From positions 295,153-359,152 of the forward strand of contig NZ_CP054719.1 of assembly GCF_014896945.1 (NCBI RefSeq): a stretch of 64,000 nucleotides of DNA, read 5' to 3'. A model generated the notes under the pieces. The model worked only from the letters and a program-made list of their open reading frames with translations, had not been told where the DNA came from and did not search any database. This document shows, piece after piece, positions 42,673-51,150 of this stretch. Source of the DNA: Candidatus Bodocaedibacter vickermanii. GTDB taxonomy: Bacteria; Pseudomonadota; Alphaproteobacteria; UBA6184. Position numbers and translations under genes: made by a program. Numbering within the stretch: the first letter of the stretch is position 1; the number at the start of each line of letters is the position of its first letter.

Positions 42673-45279
42673 TTATTTATCTCCATTGTTGATAAGTTGT
42701 TTTAGTTTATAGACAACGTCTAATGCGTCTTTTGGACTTAATTGATCAGGGTTCAATCCCATTACAAATTTATCCAATTCCGAAATTCGTTTAACAGGTT
42801 TTGGAACAGAAACTATCGTCTGCCCTTCTGTTGACTGTGCTTTGGCTTCTAAATGTTCCAAAATGCTCTCCGCACGGTGCAATGCATCCCGTGGAAACCC
42901 TGCAATCTCTGCCACATGAATTCCATAAGAACGATCTGCACATCCCCGAATAACTTGATGTTTAAACAGTATCGTATTATTCCACTCTTGAACTGCCATG
43001 GTATAACACGCTGTGTTTGCAAGTTCTTTTTCTAAATGAGTCAATTCATGATAATGCGTTGCAAATAACGTACGGCACTGATTCGTATTGTGTAAATGTT
43101 CGACTGTTGCATGAGCAATGGACATCCCATCATAGGTTGCAGTCCCTCGACCAATTTCATCTAAAATCACAAATGATGATTCAGTGGCTTGGTTCAGAAT
43201 TGCCGCCGTTTCAATCATTTCAACCATAAACGTTGATTTACCGCTGGCCAAATCATCGGATGCTCCAATGCGACTAAACAAACGATCAACCACACCAATA
43301 TGCGCAGTCGCTGCAGGAACAAAACATCCAATGTGAGACATAACAATCATTAAAGCATTTTGACGCAAGAATGTACTTTTCCCCGCCATGTTCGGCCCTG
43401 TCATTAACCACAATGATTGCCCCTTGCTTAAATCACAGCTATTCGGCACAAACGTTTGATGCTCAAATATAAGTGCTTCTTCCACAATTGGATGACGCCC
43501 TGAATCTATTTGGAATGCTTTGGAATCATCAACGACGGGTCGAACCAATTTAAAATGCTTCGATAGTTCTGCATGAGATGCCGCAACATCCAACCATGCC
43601 AATGCTTTTGCCATCAGTGATAACGTATCGGCATCCACTAATACCTTTTGAACCAGTTCCTCAAACAATTGTTGTTCTCGCTCCAAGGCTTTTGCAGATG
43701 CCGACAGAATCTTTTCCTGCAATTCTGCCAATTCATGAGTCACATATCGTTGACCATTCACCAACGTCTGTCGCAAAATAAACCAATCAGGGACTTTATC
43801 TTTATGAGTCTGAGTAATTTCAATGTAATACCCAATCACTTGATTGTATTTTATCTTTAATGTTGAAATTCCCGTCTCTTGAACATAGCGTGCTTGCATC
43901 TGTTCCAGCAACTCTTTCCCATGATCTCTCAACTGAATATATTCATCCAACTGTGGAGAATATCCAAGACGAATAAATCCACCGTCTCTGGTTAACACTG
44001 GTAATCCAGATTCAACAATCGCCTTATCCAGTTCGTCTTTCAACTCATCTAAATTTTTCAGCAAATGAAGCGACCGCGTCAATATGATTGGCAAATCTTC
44101 ATGGCGCAAATGCAAGGTTTTAATCTCAGGAATTAACCCCAATACATTCCGAATAGCATCTAAATCTCGGGGGGATCCCCGCCCCACGCTCAACCTAGAC
44201 AAACACCGTTCAATATCAGGAACCTGCTTCAATAAATCTCTAAGGCTTCTTCGAACATCTGTATGATGTGCATAAAATGCAACGCCATCTAAACGTTCAT
44301 TAATTTTTTGAACGTTTGATAATGGATGGGATACCTGTTCATACAACATCCGTTTTCCAAGATTATTTGTCGTATGGTCTAGGAACGATAAAATGCTCCC
44401 CTTATACTCGCCCTTCAACGTCATCGTCAGTTCTAAACTGCGACGTGTTTGAGCATCAATAAATAAAAATCCGTCTGACCTAATTTTCTTAGGCGGACTC
44501 AATCTTGGCATATGCTGCTTCTGAGTCAACGAAACATAATCAACCAACGCACCGGCAACAGAAATTTCGTCATCAGAAAAATGTCCAAACGATTCCAGCG
44601 TCGATACCTGATACATCTGGCACAAACGTTTATGTCCCGTATAGCTATCAAATCGGCTGGCTGGCTGCCATGTCACTTTTTTCCGGTGTGTTACAATATA
44701 ACTTGCTCTTTCAACACTAGAACGTGCTGATTCAGAAATCAAAACTTCAGATGGAGAGTACTTTTCCAGAACAGTATCCAAGGTCAATGGATCACTTGTC
44801 TCTAATAAAAACACTCCAGTTGAAATATCCACAAACCCGCAAATTACCTGATCATCGCTAGTATTAATCGCGCATAAATAATTGGGCAATCCAGCATTTA
44901 ACAAGGTATCTTCGGTTAACGTTCCAGGTGTTACAACTCGCACAACGTCTCGCTGTACGACTGATTTCCCGCCTCGTTTTTTAGCTTCTTCTGGCGTTTC
45001 CATCTGCTCGCAAATGGCAACTGAATATCCCTGACGAATCAACCTGCTTAAATAATTTTCATAGGCATGAAACGGGATGCCGCACATGGGAATCGCTTCA
45101 CCTTGGTTTTGTCCACGTTTTGTAAGGGTAATATCAAGTGCTTTGGATGCGGTGATGGCGTCTTCATAAAAAAGCTCATAAAAATCGCCCAATCTATAGA
45201 ACAACAACGCATTCTTGTGTTGCTCTTTGATGGCAAAATACTGTGCCATCATCGGGGTTGTACTCACAGAGTTACTCAC
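42673..45279 (-). CDS. mutS: DNA mismatch repair protein MutS
   Basis: MutS recognises mismatches and starts repair with MutL. The 868-aa protein begins TPMMAQYFAIKEQHKNALLF, with the DNA-contacting FYELFYEDA, and has the ATPase domain with GPNMAGKST, DEIGRGTATYDG and ATHYHELTHLE. The N-terminal mismatch residue Phe lies in RLGDFYELF. Its stop is directly followed by murJ. The region upstream is a 1.5-kb gene-free stretch of repeats. Confidence 0.97.
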   Translation of the reverse strand: MSNSVSTTPMMAQYFAIKEQHKNALLFYRLGDFYELFYEDAITASKALDITLTKRGQNQGEAIPMCGIPFHAYENYLSRLIRQGYSVAICEQMETPEEAKKRGGKSVVQRDVVRVVTPGTLTEDTLLNAGLPNYLCAINTSDDQVICGFVDISTGVFLLETSDPLTLDTVLEKYSPSEVLISESARSSVERASYIVTHRKKVTWQPASRFDSYTGHKRLCQMYQVSTLESFGHFSDDEISVAGALVDYVSLTQKQHMPRLSPPKKIRSDGFLFIDAQTRRSLELTMTLKGEYKGSILSFLDHTTNNLGKRMLYEQVSHPLSNVQKINERLDGVAFYAHHTDVRRSLRDLLKQVPDIERCLSRLSVGRGSPRDLDAIRNVLGLIPEIKTLHLRHEDLPIILTRSLHLLKNLDELKDELDKAIVESGLPVLTRDGGFIRLGYSPQLDEYIQLRDHGKELLEQMQARYVQETGISTLKIKYNQVIGYYIEITQTHKDKVPDWFILRQTLVNGQRYVTHELAELQEKILSASAKALEREQQLFEELVQKVLVDADTLSLMAKALAWLDVAASHAELSKHFKLVRPVVDDSKAFQIDSGRHPIVEEALIFEHQTFVPNSCDLSKGQSLWLMTGPNMAGKSTFLRQNALMIVMSHIGCFVPAATAHIGVVDRLFSRIGASDDLASGKSTFMVEMIETAAILNQATESSFVILDEIGRGTATYDGMSIAHATVEHLHNTNQCRTLFATHYHELTHLEKELANTACYTMAVQEWNNTILFKHQVIRGCADRSYGIHVAEIAGFPRDALHRAESILEHLEAKAQSTEGQTIVSVPKPVKRISELDKFVMGLNPDQLSPKDALDVVYKLKQLINNGDK

Positions 45280-45387
45280 CGACCAACCTATATTTCTGAA
45301 TGATAATATGCAGAATCAACTGCACCCTATTTGTACGGAATACCCCCACAAAATGCAAGGATAAAATGAAGTTTAAAAAAATAAACA

Positions 45388-45457
45388 CCAGGGATGATCC
45401 CTGGCAGCGTGACGCTGCACCCCATAAGTTAGATCCGATTCGCACAGATACGGATTA
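45388..45457 (+). repeat. Family A repeat, shuffled hairpin order
   Basis: CCAGGGATGATCCCTGG precedes GCAGCGTGACGCTGC, then TTAGATCCGATTCGCACAG and TACGGATTATA. The order of the two hairpins is reversed relative to 38330-38362. It opens the gap 45280-46796, which holds repeats and RNA-like structures only. Confidence 0.8.
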
Positions 45458-45506
45458 TAATAAACAACGTTGCGACAATTCAGGGTTTTTACTTTTACAA
45501 ACCGTA

Positions 45507-45557
45507 TTATCTAACGGATCCAACGGCACGTTGGCAACGTGACGCTGCACCCATTAG
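45507..45557. repeat. Two fused family A hairpins
   Basis: ATCTAACGGATCCAACGGCA, then CGTTGGCAACGTGACGCTGC followed by ACCCATTAG: two head-to-head family A ends joined at one point. Confidence 0.65.
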
Positions 45558-45647
45558 AAGAAAATCTGGAGCAAAGGGCGCCGCGTAATTGTTTTATGTG
45601 CGTTTAGCTATAAATACGGTTGAAAAATTTATACTCCGTCTCCAACC

Positions 45648-45687
45648 ACATCGGATCTAACCTAATGGATGCAACCGCAGGTTGTCG
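45648..45687 (-). repeat. Family A repeat attached to family D copy 2
   Basis: Minus strand: CAACCTGCGGTTGCATCC, TTAGGTTAGATCCGATGTG. Same arrangement as at 5344-5393. Confidence 0.75.
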
Positions 45688-45689
45688 TT

Positions 45690-45925
45690 AATCCGGGGTT
45701 AATAAAGGTTAAGATTTAGTTAACGCGATTTTTTTACCCCCCCCCCGCCCCAGACACCCTCAGTGACCTTCGGGTGGGGGGACAAAACCCACTCCCTAAA
45801 TCGAGACTAAATAGACGAAACGATCCGTCATTTTTTCTCGAAACGGTGGGCAAAAATAATAATGTATGAGCGCTCTAAACTTACAATACCTCACAAACGT
45901 TAACAAAAGATTGACGGAATTCACT
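45690..45925. repeat. Family D long structured repeat, copy 2
   Basis: Matches 5394-5625. GTTAACGCG at 45719-45727 and ACGTTAAC at 45897-45904 mark the same inverted ends. The C/G stem is kept although the C run has changed length, and ACCCTCAGTGACCTTCGGGT is identical. Confidence 0.7.
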
Positions 45926-45930
45926 TTTTT

Positions 45931-45985
45931 GGCAGCGTGACGCTGCACCCCATAAGTTATATCCGATTCGCACAAACACGGATTA
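45931..45985 (+). repeat. Family A structured repeat
   Basis: GGCAGCGTGACGCTGCACCC, then CATAAGTTATATCCGATTCG and ACACGGATTA, directly upstream of the promoter at 46015. Confidence 0.8.
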
Positions 45986-46014
45986 CAAAAACACCATCAT
46001 CCTTCAAAAATATA

Positions 46015-46042
46015 TTGACAATCCGAATTCACTGTGTATACT
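46015..46042 (+). promoter_or_regulatory. Strong sigma70-type promoter
   Basis: A perfect TTGACA (46015-46020) and TATACT (46037-46042) are separated by 16 bases. No coding sequence follows on this strand; the expected start near 46049 coincides with the base of a 53-nt hairpin. Confidence 0.65.
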
Positions 46043-46047
46043 AATAA

Positions 46048-46100
46048 GTAGAATTGCGAAGAGGCTACCCAAAAACCTGGGTAGCCTTTTTTCGTTCTAC
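46048..46100 (+). ncRNA. Candidate short RNA, a long hairpin with terminator
   Basis: GTAGAA pairs with TTCTAC at the base. Above it AGGCTACCC (46062-46070) pairs with GGGTAGCCT (46079-46087), followed by a run of T. With the promoter just upstream, transcription would give an RNA of about 45-50 nt that is mostly this hairpin. No known RNA family is recognised. Confidence 0.4.
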
Positions 46101-46185
46101 GTCTTTGAATCTTTCAGCCAAAGGATCTCTAACCAGATCCATGACGAAGCTTTGATTGAAACACCAAAGGACAAAACGCTGAATT

Positions 46186-46356
46186 GAATCCCCAGTACAG
46201 GTGCTCAACTACCCGATCAGTAGACACAGCCCTGTAAACAACCCCTAGAGTCGACGGGCTCGTAAAACACGACTTTGTATATTATACTAAAGTCCGCCTT
46301 TCCCCATTCGTGTAAGAAATGGGGTTCTTTTTGCACGTGCGGGTTACTGGGGATTC
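46186..46356. ncRNA. Candidate structured RNA or repeat with 12-bp closing stem
   Basis: GAATCCCCAGTA (46186-46197) pairs perfectly with TACTGGGGATTC (46345-46356). Inside are AGCCC/GGGCT, TCGT/ACGA, GACTTT/AAAGTC with GTATA..ATAC, and CCCCATT/AATGGGG hairpins. It has no coding capacity that looks real. I compared it by eye with 6S, tmRNA, RNase P and SRP RNA and found no convincing match. Confidence 0.35.
46302..46333 (+). terminator. Intrinsic terminator
   Basis: CCCCATT and AATGGGG form a 7-bp stem followed by TTCTTTTTG on the plus strand; it could end read-through from the promoter at 46015. Confidence 0.55.
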
Positions 46357-46372
46357 TCTCGGTTTTAAACAA

Positions 46373-46442
46373 CGCCAGCGTGACGCTGGCAACGTGACGT
46401 TGCATCCGAGAGTTAGATCGGTTGTGATTGGACACGGATTTT
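46373..46442 (+). repeat. Family A repeat with doubled first hairpin
   Basis: CCAGCGTGACGCTGG is followed at once by GCAACGTGACGTTGC, then TTAGATCGGTTGTGATTGG and ACACGGATTTTA. Confidence 0.8.
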
Positions 46443-46572
46443 ATATAACTTAACTTTGAAAGCTGCAAACACAGCACTTTCAAACAAAACAAGGAACTAA
46501 AACACTACTTTTCAACAAAATATCTCAAATTCATTTTTCACCCTTACCCCTCCTGCGCCGAAGGTGGGTCAA
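46441..46572 (+). repeat. Family E repeat, copy 2
   Basis: TATATAACTTAAC, AAGGAACTAAAACACTACTT, TTCAACAAAAT and CCCTTACCCCTCCTGCGCC are shared with 38401-38518. A GCTGCAAACACAGC segment is extra here. Confidence 0.75.
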
Positions 46573-46589
46573 AATTCTCATATCTCAAA

Positions 46590-46796
46590 TCATACTCAAT
46601 CTAATCTAACGGATGCAGCATCATGCTGCCACACTCAATCTAACCCAATGGATGCAGCAACGGCACGTTGCCTGCATCGAAGGTAGGTTCAAAACCAGCC
46701 TAATTAACGGGTGCAGCATCATGCTGCCACACCCAACCTAACCTAATGGATCCAACCGCAGGTTGGCGTCACGCTGGCGGCACGTTGCCAGATTGC
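46590..46796 (-). repeat. Cluster of family A fragments behind ctpA
   Basis: Read on the minus strand, four or more partial copies occur: GGCAACGTGCCGCCAGCGTG, CAACCTGCGGTTGGATCC, GGCAGCATGATGCTGC (twice) and GGCAACGTGCCGTTGC, each followed by an ATCCATTRGGTTAG-type segment. The DNA between them is short. The cluster begins 4 bases after the ctpA stop region. Confidence 0.75.
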
Positions 46797-48275
46797 TCAG
46801 TTATTCTTAGATGACGATTGAACTAAACTCAACGTTTTAACAGTATCAACAGCACGCAAGAATTGATAGTCTTCCTCGTACATTTCAGTTAAGCGCTCTT
46901 GATCCAATTGTTTCTTAACAGCCATTGGTTTGCGCGCTGCATCTTTTTTATCTGATTTTTTCTTTTCTTCATTAAAGAAACTGTTCTTTCGACGCTCCGT
47001 TTCTGACACATCTAACGCATTTTTAAAATCACTCTCTCGTAACATTTCATGACGTTGAAGCTTTTCAATCTTTGCAGGCTCTACAACCAAATCTGGGGCA
47101 ACCCCTTTACCTTGAATAGACCGACCACTTGGCGCATAATATCGCGCAATTGTCAGTCGAATAGCCCGCTCTTCACGTAATGGGGCAAACACATCGCCTT
47201 CGGGGATGCTTTTCTTTCCTCCAAACGGTACAACCACTTGTACAGTTCCTTTACCATAAGACTGTGTTCCTATCACTAACCCACGTTTATGGTCTTGAAC
47301 AGCCGCCGCTAAAATCTCAGATGCCGAAGCCGATCCTTCGTCTATCAATACAACCAAGGGTATTCCTTTTGTAAGCCCGGTGGGTTCAACGTTAAACACC
47401 ATATTTTGACTTTCATCGCGACCTTTAGACGACACCACTACTCCGCCATCCAGCAATTGATTACACATTTGAACACATTCGTTTAACAATCCACCTGGAT
47501 TTGATCGAACATCAATCACTAATCCTTTAAGACTTTTACCCAGCTTGTTTTTTATATCTTTGATCGCAGTAATAAAATCTTTGGGAGCAACTTCATCAAA
47601 TGTGCTGACACGGATGTAGCCTACATCTTGCAACATACCCCACTTAACAGAATTGATTTTGATCTCTTCACGCTTCATGGTTTTTTCAAGCATTTCACCA
47701 TTACGGAACAGGCTAACTTTCACTTCCGTCCCTGCCTTCGTTCCGCGCAATTTGCGGATTGCATCATCGATGGATAAACCAAAGACATATTCGCCATCTA
47801 CTTTAATAATATAGTCACCCGCTTTAATATCTGCACGATATGCAGGCGTATCTTCTATGGGGGCTATCACACGAATGGCACCACGATCAGGAACAATCTG
47901 AATACCAACTCCTAACATTGATCCCTGAGTATGCTCTCTAAATTCCTTATATTCCTTAGGTCCCATATAACTTGAATGGGGATCCAATGCAGATAACATG
48001 CCATTGATAGCGCCTTGAATCATTAATTCTTGATCAGGCTCTTCTACGTAATATTGCTTGATCACACTATAAATTTGTGGAAACAAGACATCTCTCAACA
48101 CATCCAGTTTTTGCTGCTGTTCAGGAGTAGACGCCTGCTCTGGTTTTGGAACATCTTGTTTTGGAATATCTACAGTTTTATTTTCAGACGATGAAGACAT
48201 TGCTCCACATGACGATAATAAAATAGCAATCAAACTAACACTGTACGACAACCGCATAATAAACTTACTCTTCAT
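46797..48275 (-). CDS. ctpA: Carboxyl-terminal processing protease (S41 family), lipoprotein
   Basis: The 492-aa product has a lipoprotein signal (IAILLSSCGAM). It has the S41 N-terminal helical part, a PDZ domain (about 110-190, GVGIQIVPDRGAIRVIAPIE), and the catalytic Ser-Lys pair in DEGSASASEILAAAVQDH and SYGKGTVQ. Such enzymes cut at C-termini of periplasmic proteins and often regulate peptidoglycan hydrolases. It overlaps the envC-like gene by 11 bases, giving the gpmI-envC-ctpA order common in proteobacteria. A Lys-rich tail (about 430-470) is unusual in length. Confidence 0.93.
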   Translation of the reverse strand: MKSKFIMRLSYSVSLIAILLSSCGAMSSSSENKTVDIPKQDVPKPEQASTPEQQQKLDVLRDVLFPQIYSVIKQYYVEEPDQELMIQGAINGMLSALDPHSSYMGPKEYKEFREHTQGSMLGVGIQIVPDRGAIRVIAPIEDTPAYRADIKAGDYIIKVDGEYVFGLSIDDAIRKLRGTKAGTEVKVSLFRNGEMLEKTMKREEIKINSVKWGMLQDVGYIRVSTFDEVAPKDFITAIKDIKNKLGKSLKGLVIDVRSNPGGLLNECVQMCNQLLDGGVVVSSKGRDESQNMVFNVEPTGLTKGIPLVVLIDEGSASASEILAAAVQDHKRGLVIGTQSYGKGTVQVVVPFGGKKSIPEGDVFAPLREERAIRLTIARYYAPSGRSIQGKGVAPDLVVEPAKIEKLQRHEMLRESDFKNALDVSETERRKNSFFNEEKKKSDKKDAARKPMAVKKQLDQERLTEMYEEDYQFLRAVDTVKTLSLVQSSSKNN

Positions 48276-48999
48276 TTACATTTCCTGACACTAAAATCTG
48301 TTGGGGATCTATGGGCACTCCAGCGTTGCGAAACTCTACATAGACCCATTTTCCTTTTACCACTGCACCTATTTTTTGTCCACGGTACACTTTATCTCCT
48401 TGCTTGATATCAGCATTGCTAATACCCGCAACCAAGATAATATTCTCAAAATCTTTCTCAATCATTACTACATGTTCAAATTCTTTCATTAATCCTGAGA
48501 AAATAACAACTCCCCCAACGGGTGCATGGACATTTTGGCTTGCTTTAATATTATACACAACACCTTGTGATAATTTCTTATCCCCTTCACCAAACTTTCT
48601 AGACACTCCCCCTTTAACGGGTGGCATCATCGTCCAATTAAGTTTAAGTTTAGGACTATTGTCCGGCATTTCAGCATATAGATTATATTTTTTCTTTTCC
48701 TCTGGCAATCGTGGTTCTGCTAATTGTTCCACAGTTATGACTTTAACTTTTGCAATCTGCTCTCGCACCTTTATATTAGATTTAGACGCTCCCAACCTTC
48801 CCAATATAAACCGATGACGATCACTTTTTATCACCTCGGGCGTTGCACTTAATGATGACTGAGTTAATCGATGCCTATTAACTTCTTCTGTTAAGACACC
48901 ATTGCAATTCACCACTGCAGTCGCAGGTTTTAAACCTCCATACACACATGCATTTATCAACGAACACCCAATCACAATAGGCATTATTCTATTAAACAT
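48265..48999 (-). CDS. EnvC-like LytM-domain protein, catalytically degenerate
   Basis: The 244-aa product has a signal sequence with a possible lipobox (CSLINAC) and a short helical part. The C-terminal LytM/M23 domain (about 125-235) has VSRKFGEGDKKLSQG, VHAPVGGVVIFSG, GDKVYRGQKIGAV and VYVEFR. The zinc ligands of active M23 enzymes (HxxxD and HxH) are missing, as in EnvC and NlpD regulators of amidases. At half the length of E. coli EnvC, it lacks most of the coiled coil. It overlaps gpmI by 16 bases and ctpA by 11. Confidence 0.8.
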   Translation of the reverse strand: MFNRIMPIVIGCSLINACVYGGLKPATAVVNCNGVLTEEVNRHRLTQSSLSATPEVIKSDRHRFILGRLGASKSNIKVREQIAKVKVITVEQLAEPRLPEEKKKYNLYAEMPDNSPKLKLNWTMMPPVKGGVSRKFGEGDKKLSQGVVYNIKASQNVHAPVGGVVIFSGLMKEFEHVVMIEKDFENIILVAGISNADIKQGDKVYRGQKIGAVVKGKWVYVEFRNAGVPIDPQQILVSGNVNEE

Positions 49000-50489
49000 T
49001 TCCCTGTCATCTCCGCTGGTTTTTCTTGTTTCATTATGCGTAAGACGGTAGGAGCCACATCACATAAGGCTCCTGCTGTTAATTTAAATGTAACATCTTT
49101 TTGAACCACAATAAACGGTACTGGATTCATTGTATGCGCAGTATGAGGCTGTCCTGATTTATCATCCCACAGCGTTTCAACATTTCCATGATCTGCCGTA
49201 ATAATCATCGCACCACCGTTCTGCAAGATGGCTGCTTCCACCCCACCCAATTGTAAATCGATTGACTCCACCGCTTTCACACTGGCCTCCACCATCCCCG
49301 TATGCCCAACCATATCTGGATTAGCATAGTTGACCACGATCAAATCGTACGTTCCTATTCCTGAAAGCACAGCTTCAGTTATTTGATCTGCTGACATTGT
49401 CGGCTGTAAATCATAGGTCGCAACGTTAGGTGAAGGAATCAACATTCGATCTTCTCCTTCAAAAGGTACTTCTCGTCCCCCGTTTAGAAAGAATGTCACA
49501 TGAGCATATTTCTCGGTTTCAGCCACTCGTAATTGTCGCAATCCTTTTGATGCAACGTATTCCCCCAATGTGTTAACTAACGCCTCTGGTGCAAAGCAAA
49601 CATCCATCCATCCATCCAGCGTTTCAGAATATGAAACCATTCCAACTGCTTTTGAAATATTGGGCACTACCCCTCTATCAAATTCTTTAAACTCAGGATC
49701 CAGGATTGATGTTAACAGTTGCCGTGCTCGGTCTGCTCTAAAGTTAACCATAAACACAGCATCGCCGTCTTTGAATCCTTCATACCCCATCTTAATAGCC
49801 GGAACTATAAACTCATCAGTTATTCCATCTACATATGAAGCTTGAATATATTCGATAGGGTCTGGAAATGATACTCCGTTGCCATGTACAATTGTATCAT
49901 AGGCTTTCCGAACTCGATCCCAACGCTTATCTCGATCCATTCCATAATAACGCCCCCCGATGGTATGAATCGTTCGCTTACCCTGCTGACAGAACTGTTG
50001 TATAAAGTCGATGGCTGATGATGGTGGAGTATCTCGACCATCTGTAAATGCATGAACGATGACTTCGATCCCTTCGGACACCATCACATCGTAAATTGCC
50101 TCCAAATGAGACTGATGGCTGTGAATCCCACCATCAGAAAGTAAGCACATCAAGTGTAATTTGCTTTTCTTGAATTGCAGATCACGTATTAAGTTTTGCA
50201 GCGCAGGAATTGCTTTTATGTATTCTGGAGTTTCAAATACTTCAGAGATTCTGGGCAATAGCTGTTTCACTAATCGTCCAGCTCCAATGTTAAGGTGACC
50301 GACTTCCGAATTCCCCATCTGCCCCTTCGGCAGTCCAACGAATTCTTCAGACGCTTGTAATTCAGTCCACGGATACGCCGCCAAGATTCTGTCATAATTA
50401 GGCGTTTTACTTAATAAAACTCCATTATGAGCACTTTCCCTAGAAAGCCCCCATCCGTCTAATATCGCCAATACAGTTGTTGTAATCAC
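48984..50489 (-). CDS. gpmI: 2,3-bisphosphoglycerate-independent phosphoglycerate mutase
   Basis: The enzyme interconverts 3- and 2-phosphoglycerate in glycolysis and gluconeogenesis. The 501-aa product is of normal length, with LDGWG (Asp11 metal ligand), GQMGNSEVGHLNIGAGR (catalytic Ser61), FTDGRDTPP, and the C-terminal metal sites NYANPDMVGHTG and TADHGN. Its start is in the divergent region facing the PAS-MCP genes. Confidence 0.96.
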   Translation of the reverse strand: MITTTVLAILDGWGLSRESAHNGVLLSKTPNYDRILAAYPWTELQASEEFVGLPKGQMGNSEVGHLNIGAGRLVKQLLPRISEVFETPEYIKAIPALQNLIRDLQFKKSKLHLMCLLSDGGIHSHQSHLEAIYDVMVSEGIEVIVHAFTDGRDTPPSSAIDFIQQFCQQGKRTIHTIGGRYYGMDRDKRWDRVRKAYDTIVHGNGVSFPDPIEYIQASYVDGITDEFIVPAIKMGYEGFKDGDAVFMVNFRADRARQLLTSILDPEFKEFDRGVVPNISKAVGMVSYSETLDGWMDVCFAPEALVNTLGEYVASKGLRQLRVAETEKYAHVTFFLNGGREVPFEGEDRMLIPSPNVATYDLQPTMSADQITEAVLSGIGTYDLIVVNYANPDMVGHTGMVEASVKAVESIDLQLGGVEAAILQNGGAMIITADHGNVETLWDDKSGQPHTAHTMNPVPFIVVQKDVTFKLTAGALCDVAPTVLRIMKQEKPAEMTGKCLIE

Positions 50490-50625
50490 CGTTTACCCAT
50501 TCGTTTTATTGCTAATTGTAAATGATTGCATCTCAAAAATCGAGATCTATGAAAAGAATATGCAAATTTACTCTTTATTAATCATTACTTAAGATAATAA
50601 TACATTATCAAGTTAAGGTATCAGA

Positions 50626-51150
50626 ATGCTGGCATTAAACATTACCCCCATCAATAAAGAAAAGACATTTGGCGAAAACGAGTTAATCGTCAGCCGGACA
50701 GATACCCGTGGGATGATTACCTACTGCAATCGTACATTCATAAACATTTCTGGATATTCAGAATTAGAATTACTTAGAAAACCTCATTCCATCATTCGAC
50801 ACCCCGACATGCCAAAAGCAGTCTTTAAATTACTTTGGGAGACCATTTCAAAAAATCAGGAAATTTTTGCATATGTAAAAAACATGAGCAAAGGCGGAGA
50901 ATATTATTGGGTTTTAGCTCATGTAACCCCAACTCACGATCAAAGTGGTACTATCATTGGATACCACTCCAATCGCAGACGTCCTAAACGTAATGCCATA
51001 GATACCATAAGCAAAATTTATGCATCTCTATTAGATATCGAACTTAAAGCTTCTTCTACAACTACAGGACTTCAAAAATCATACGCGGAATTAAACAATA
51101 TTATTAGTAGCAGCGGAAAAGACTACAATGAACTTATCTTATCCCTCTAG
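50626..51150 (+). CDS. PAS-domain sensor protein, Aer-like, copy 1
   Basis: The 174-aa protein is a single PAS domain like that of the aerotaxis receptor Aer: [54 protein letters not shown] and [12 protein letters not shown] helical tail follows. In E. coli Aer the PAS is fused to the transducer; here a separate MCP gene starts 23 bases before this stop, in the +1 frame, with GGAAAAG as its ribosome site. A duplicated pair follows at 52449. FAD binding is likely by family. Confidence 0.85.
   Translation: MLALNITPINKEKTFGENELIVSRTDTRGMITYCNRTFINISGYSELELLRKPHSIIRHPDMPKAVFKLLWETISKNQEIFAYVKNMSKGGEYYWVLAHVTPTHDQSGTIIGYHSNRRRPKRNAIDTISKIYASLLDIELKASSTTTGLQKSYAELNNIISSSGKDYNELILSL

Noticed and set aside
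45300-45542. An 80-codon frame on the plus strand through the repeats upstream of mutS
   Set aside because: Its translation is simply that of the family A repeat and there is no ribosome site; similar accidental frames arise at other copies.
46240-46275. Cloning-vector-like sequence (CTAGAGTCGAC and GTAAAACACGAC)
   Set aside because: The resemblance to a polylinker is partial and out of order, and the segment belongs to a larger native-looking structure.
46186-46356. tmRNA, 6S, RNase P or SRP RNA
   Set aside because: I looked for the alanine acceptor end, a tag reading frame, the GAGGAAAGTC core and the SRP GGAAGGAAGCAGCC loop and saw none, so no name is given.
46217-46492. A 91-codon minus-strand frame in the 46-kb gap
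   Set aside because: It crosses the structured region and a family A copy, has no start signal and no protein-like composition.
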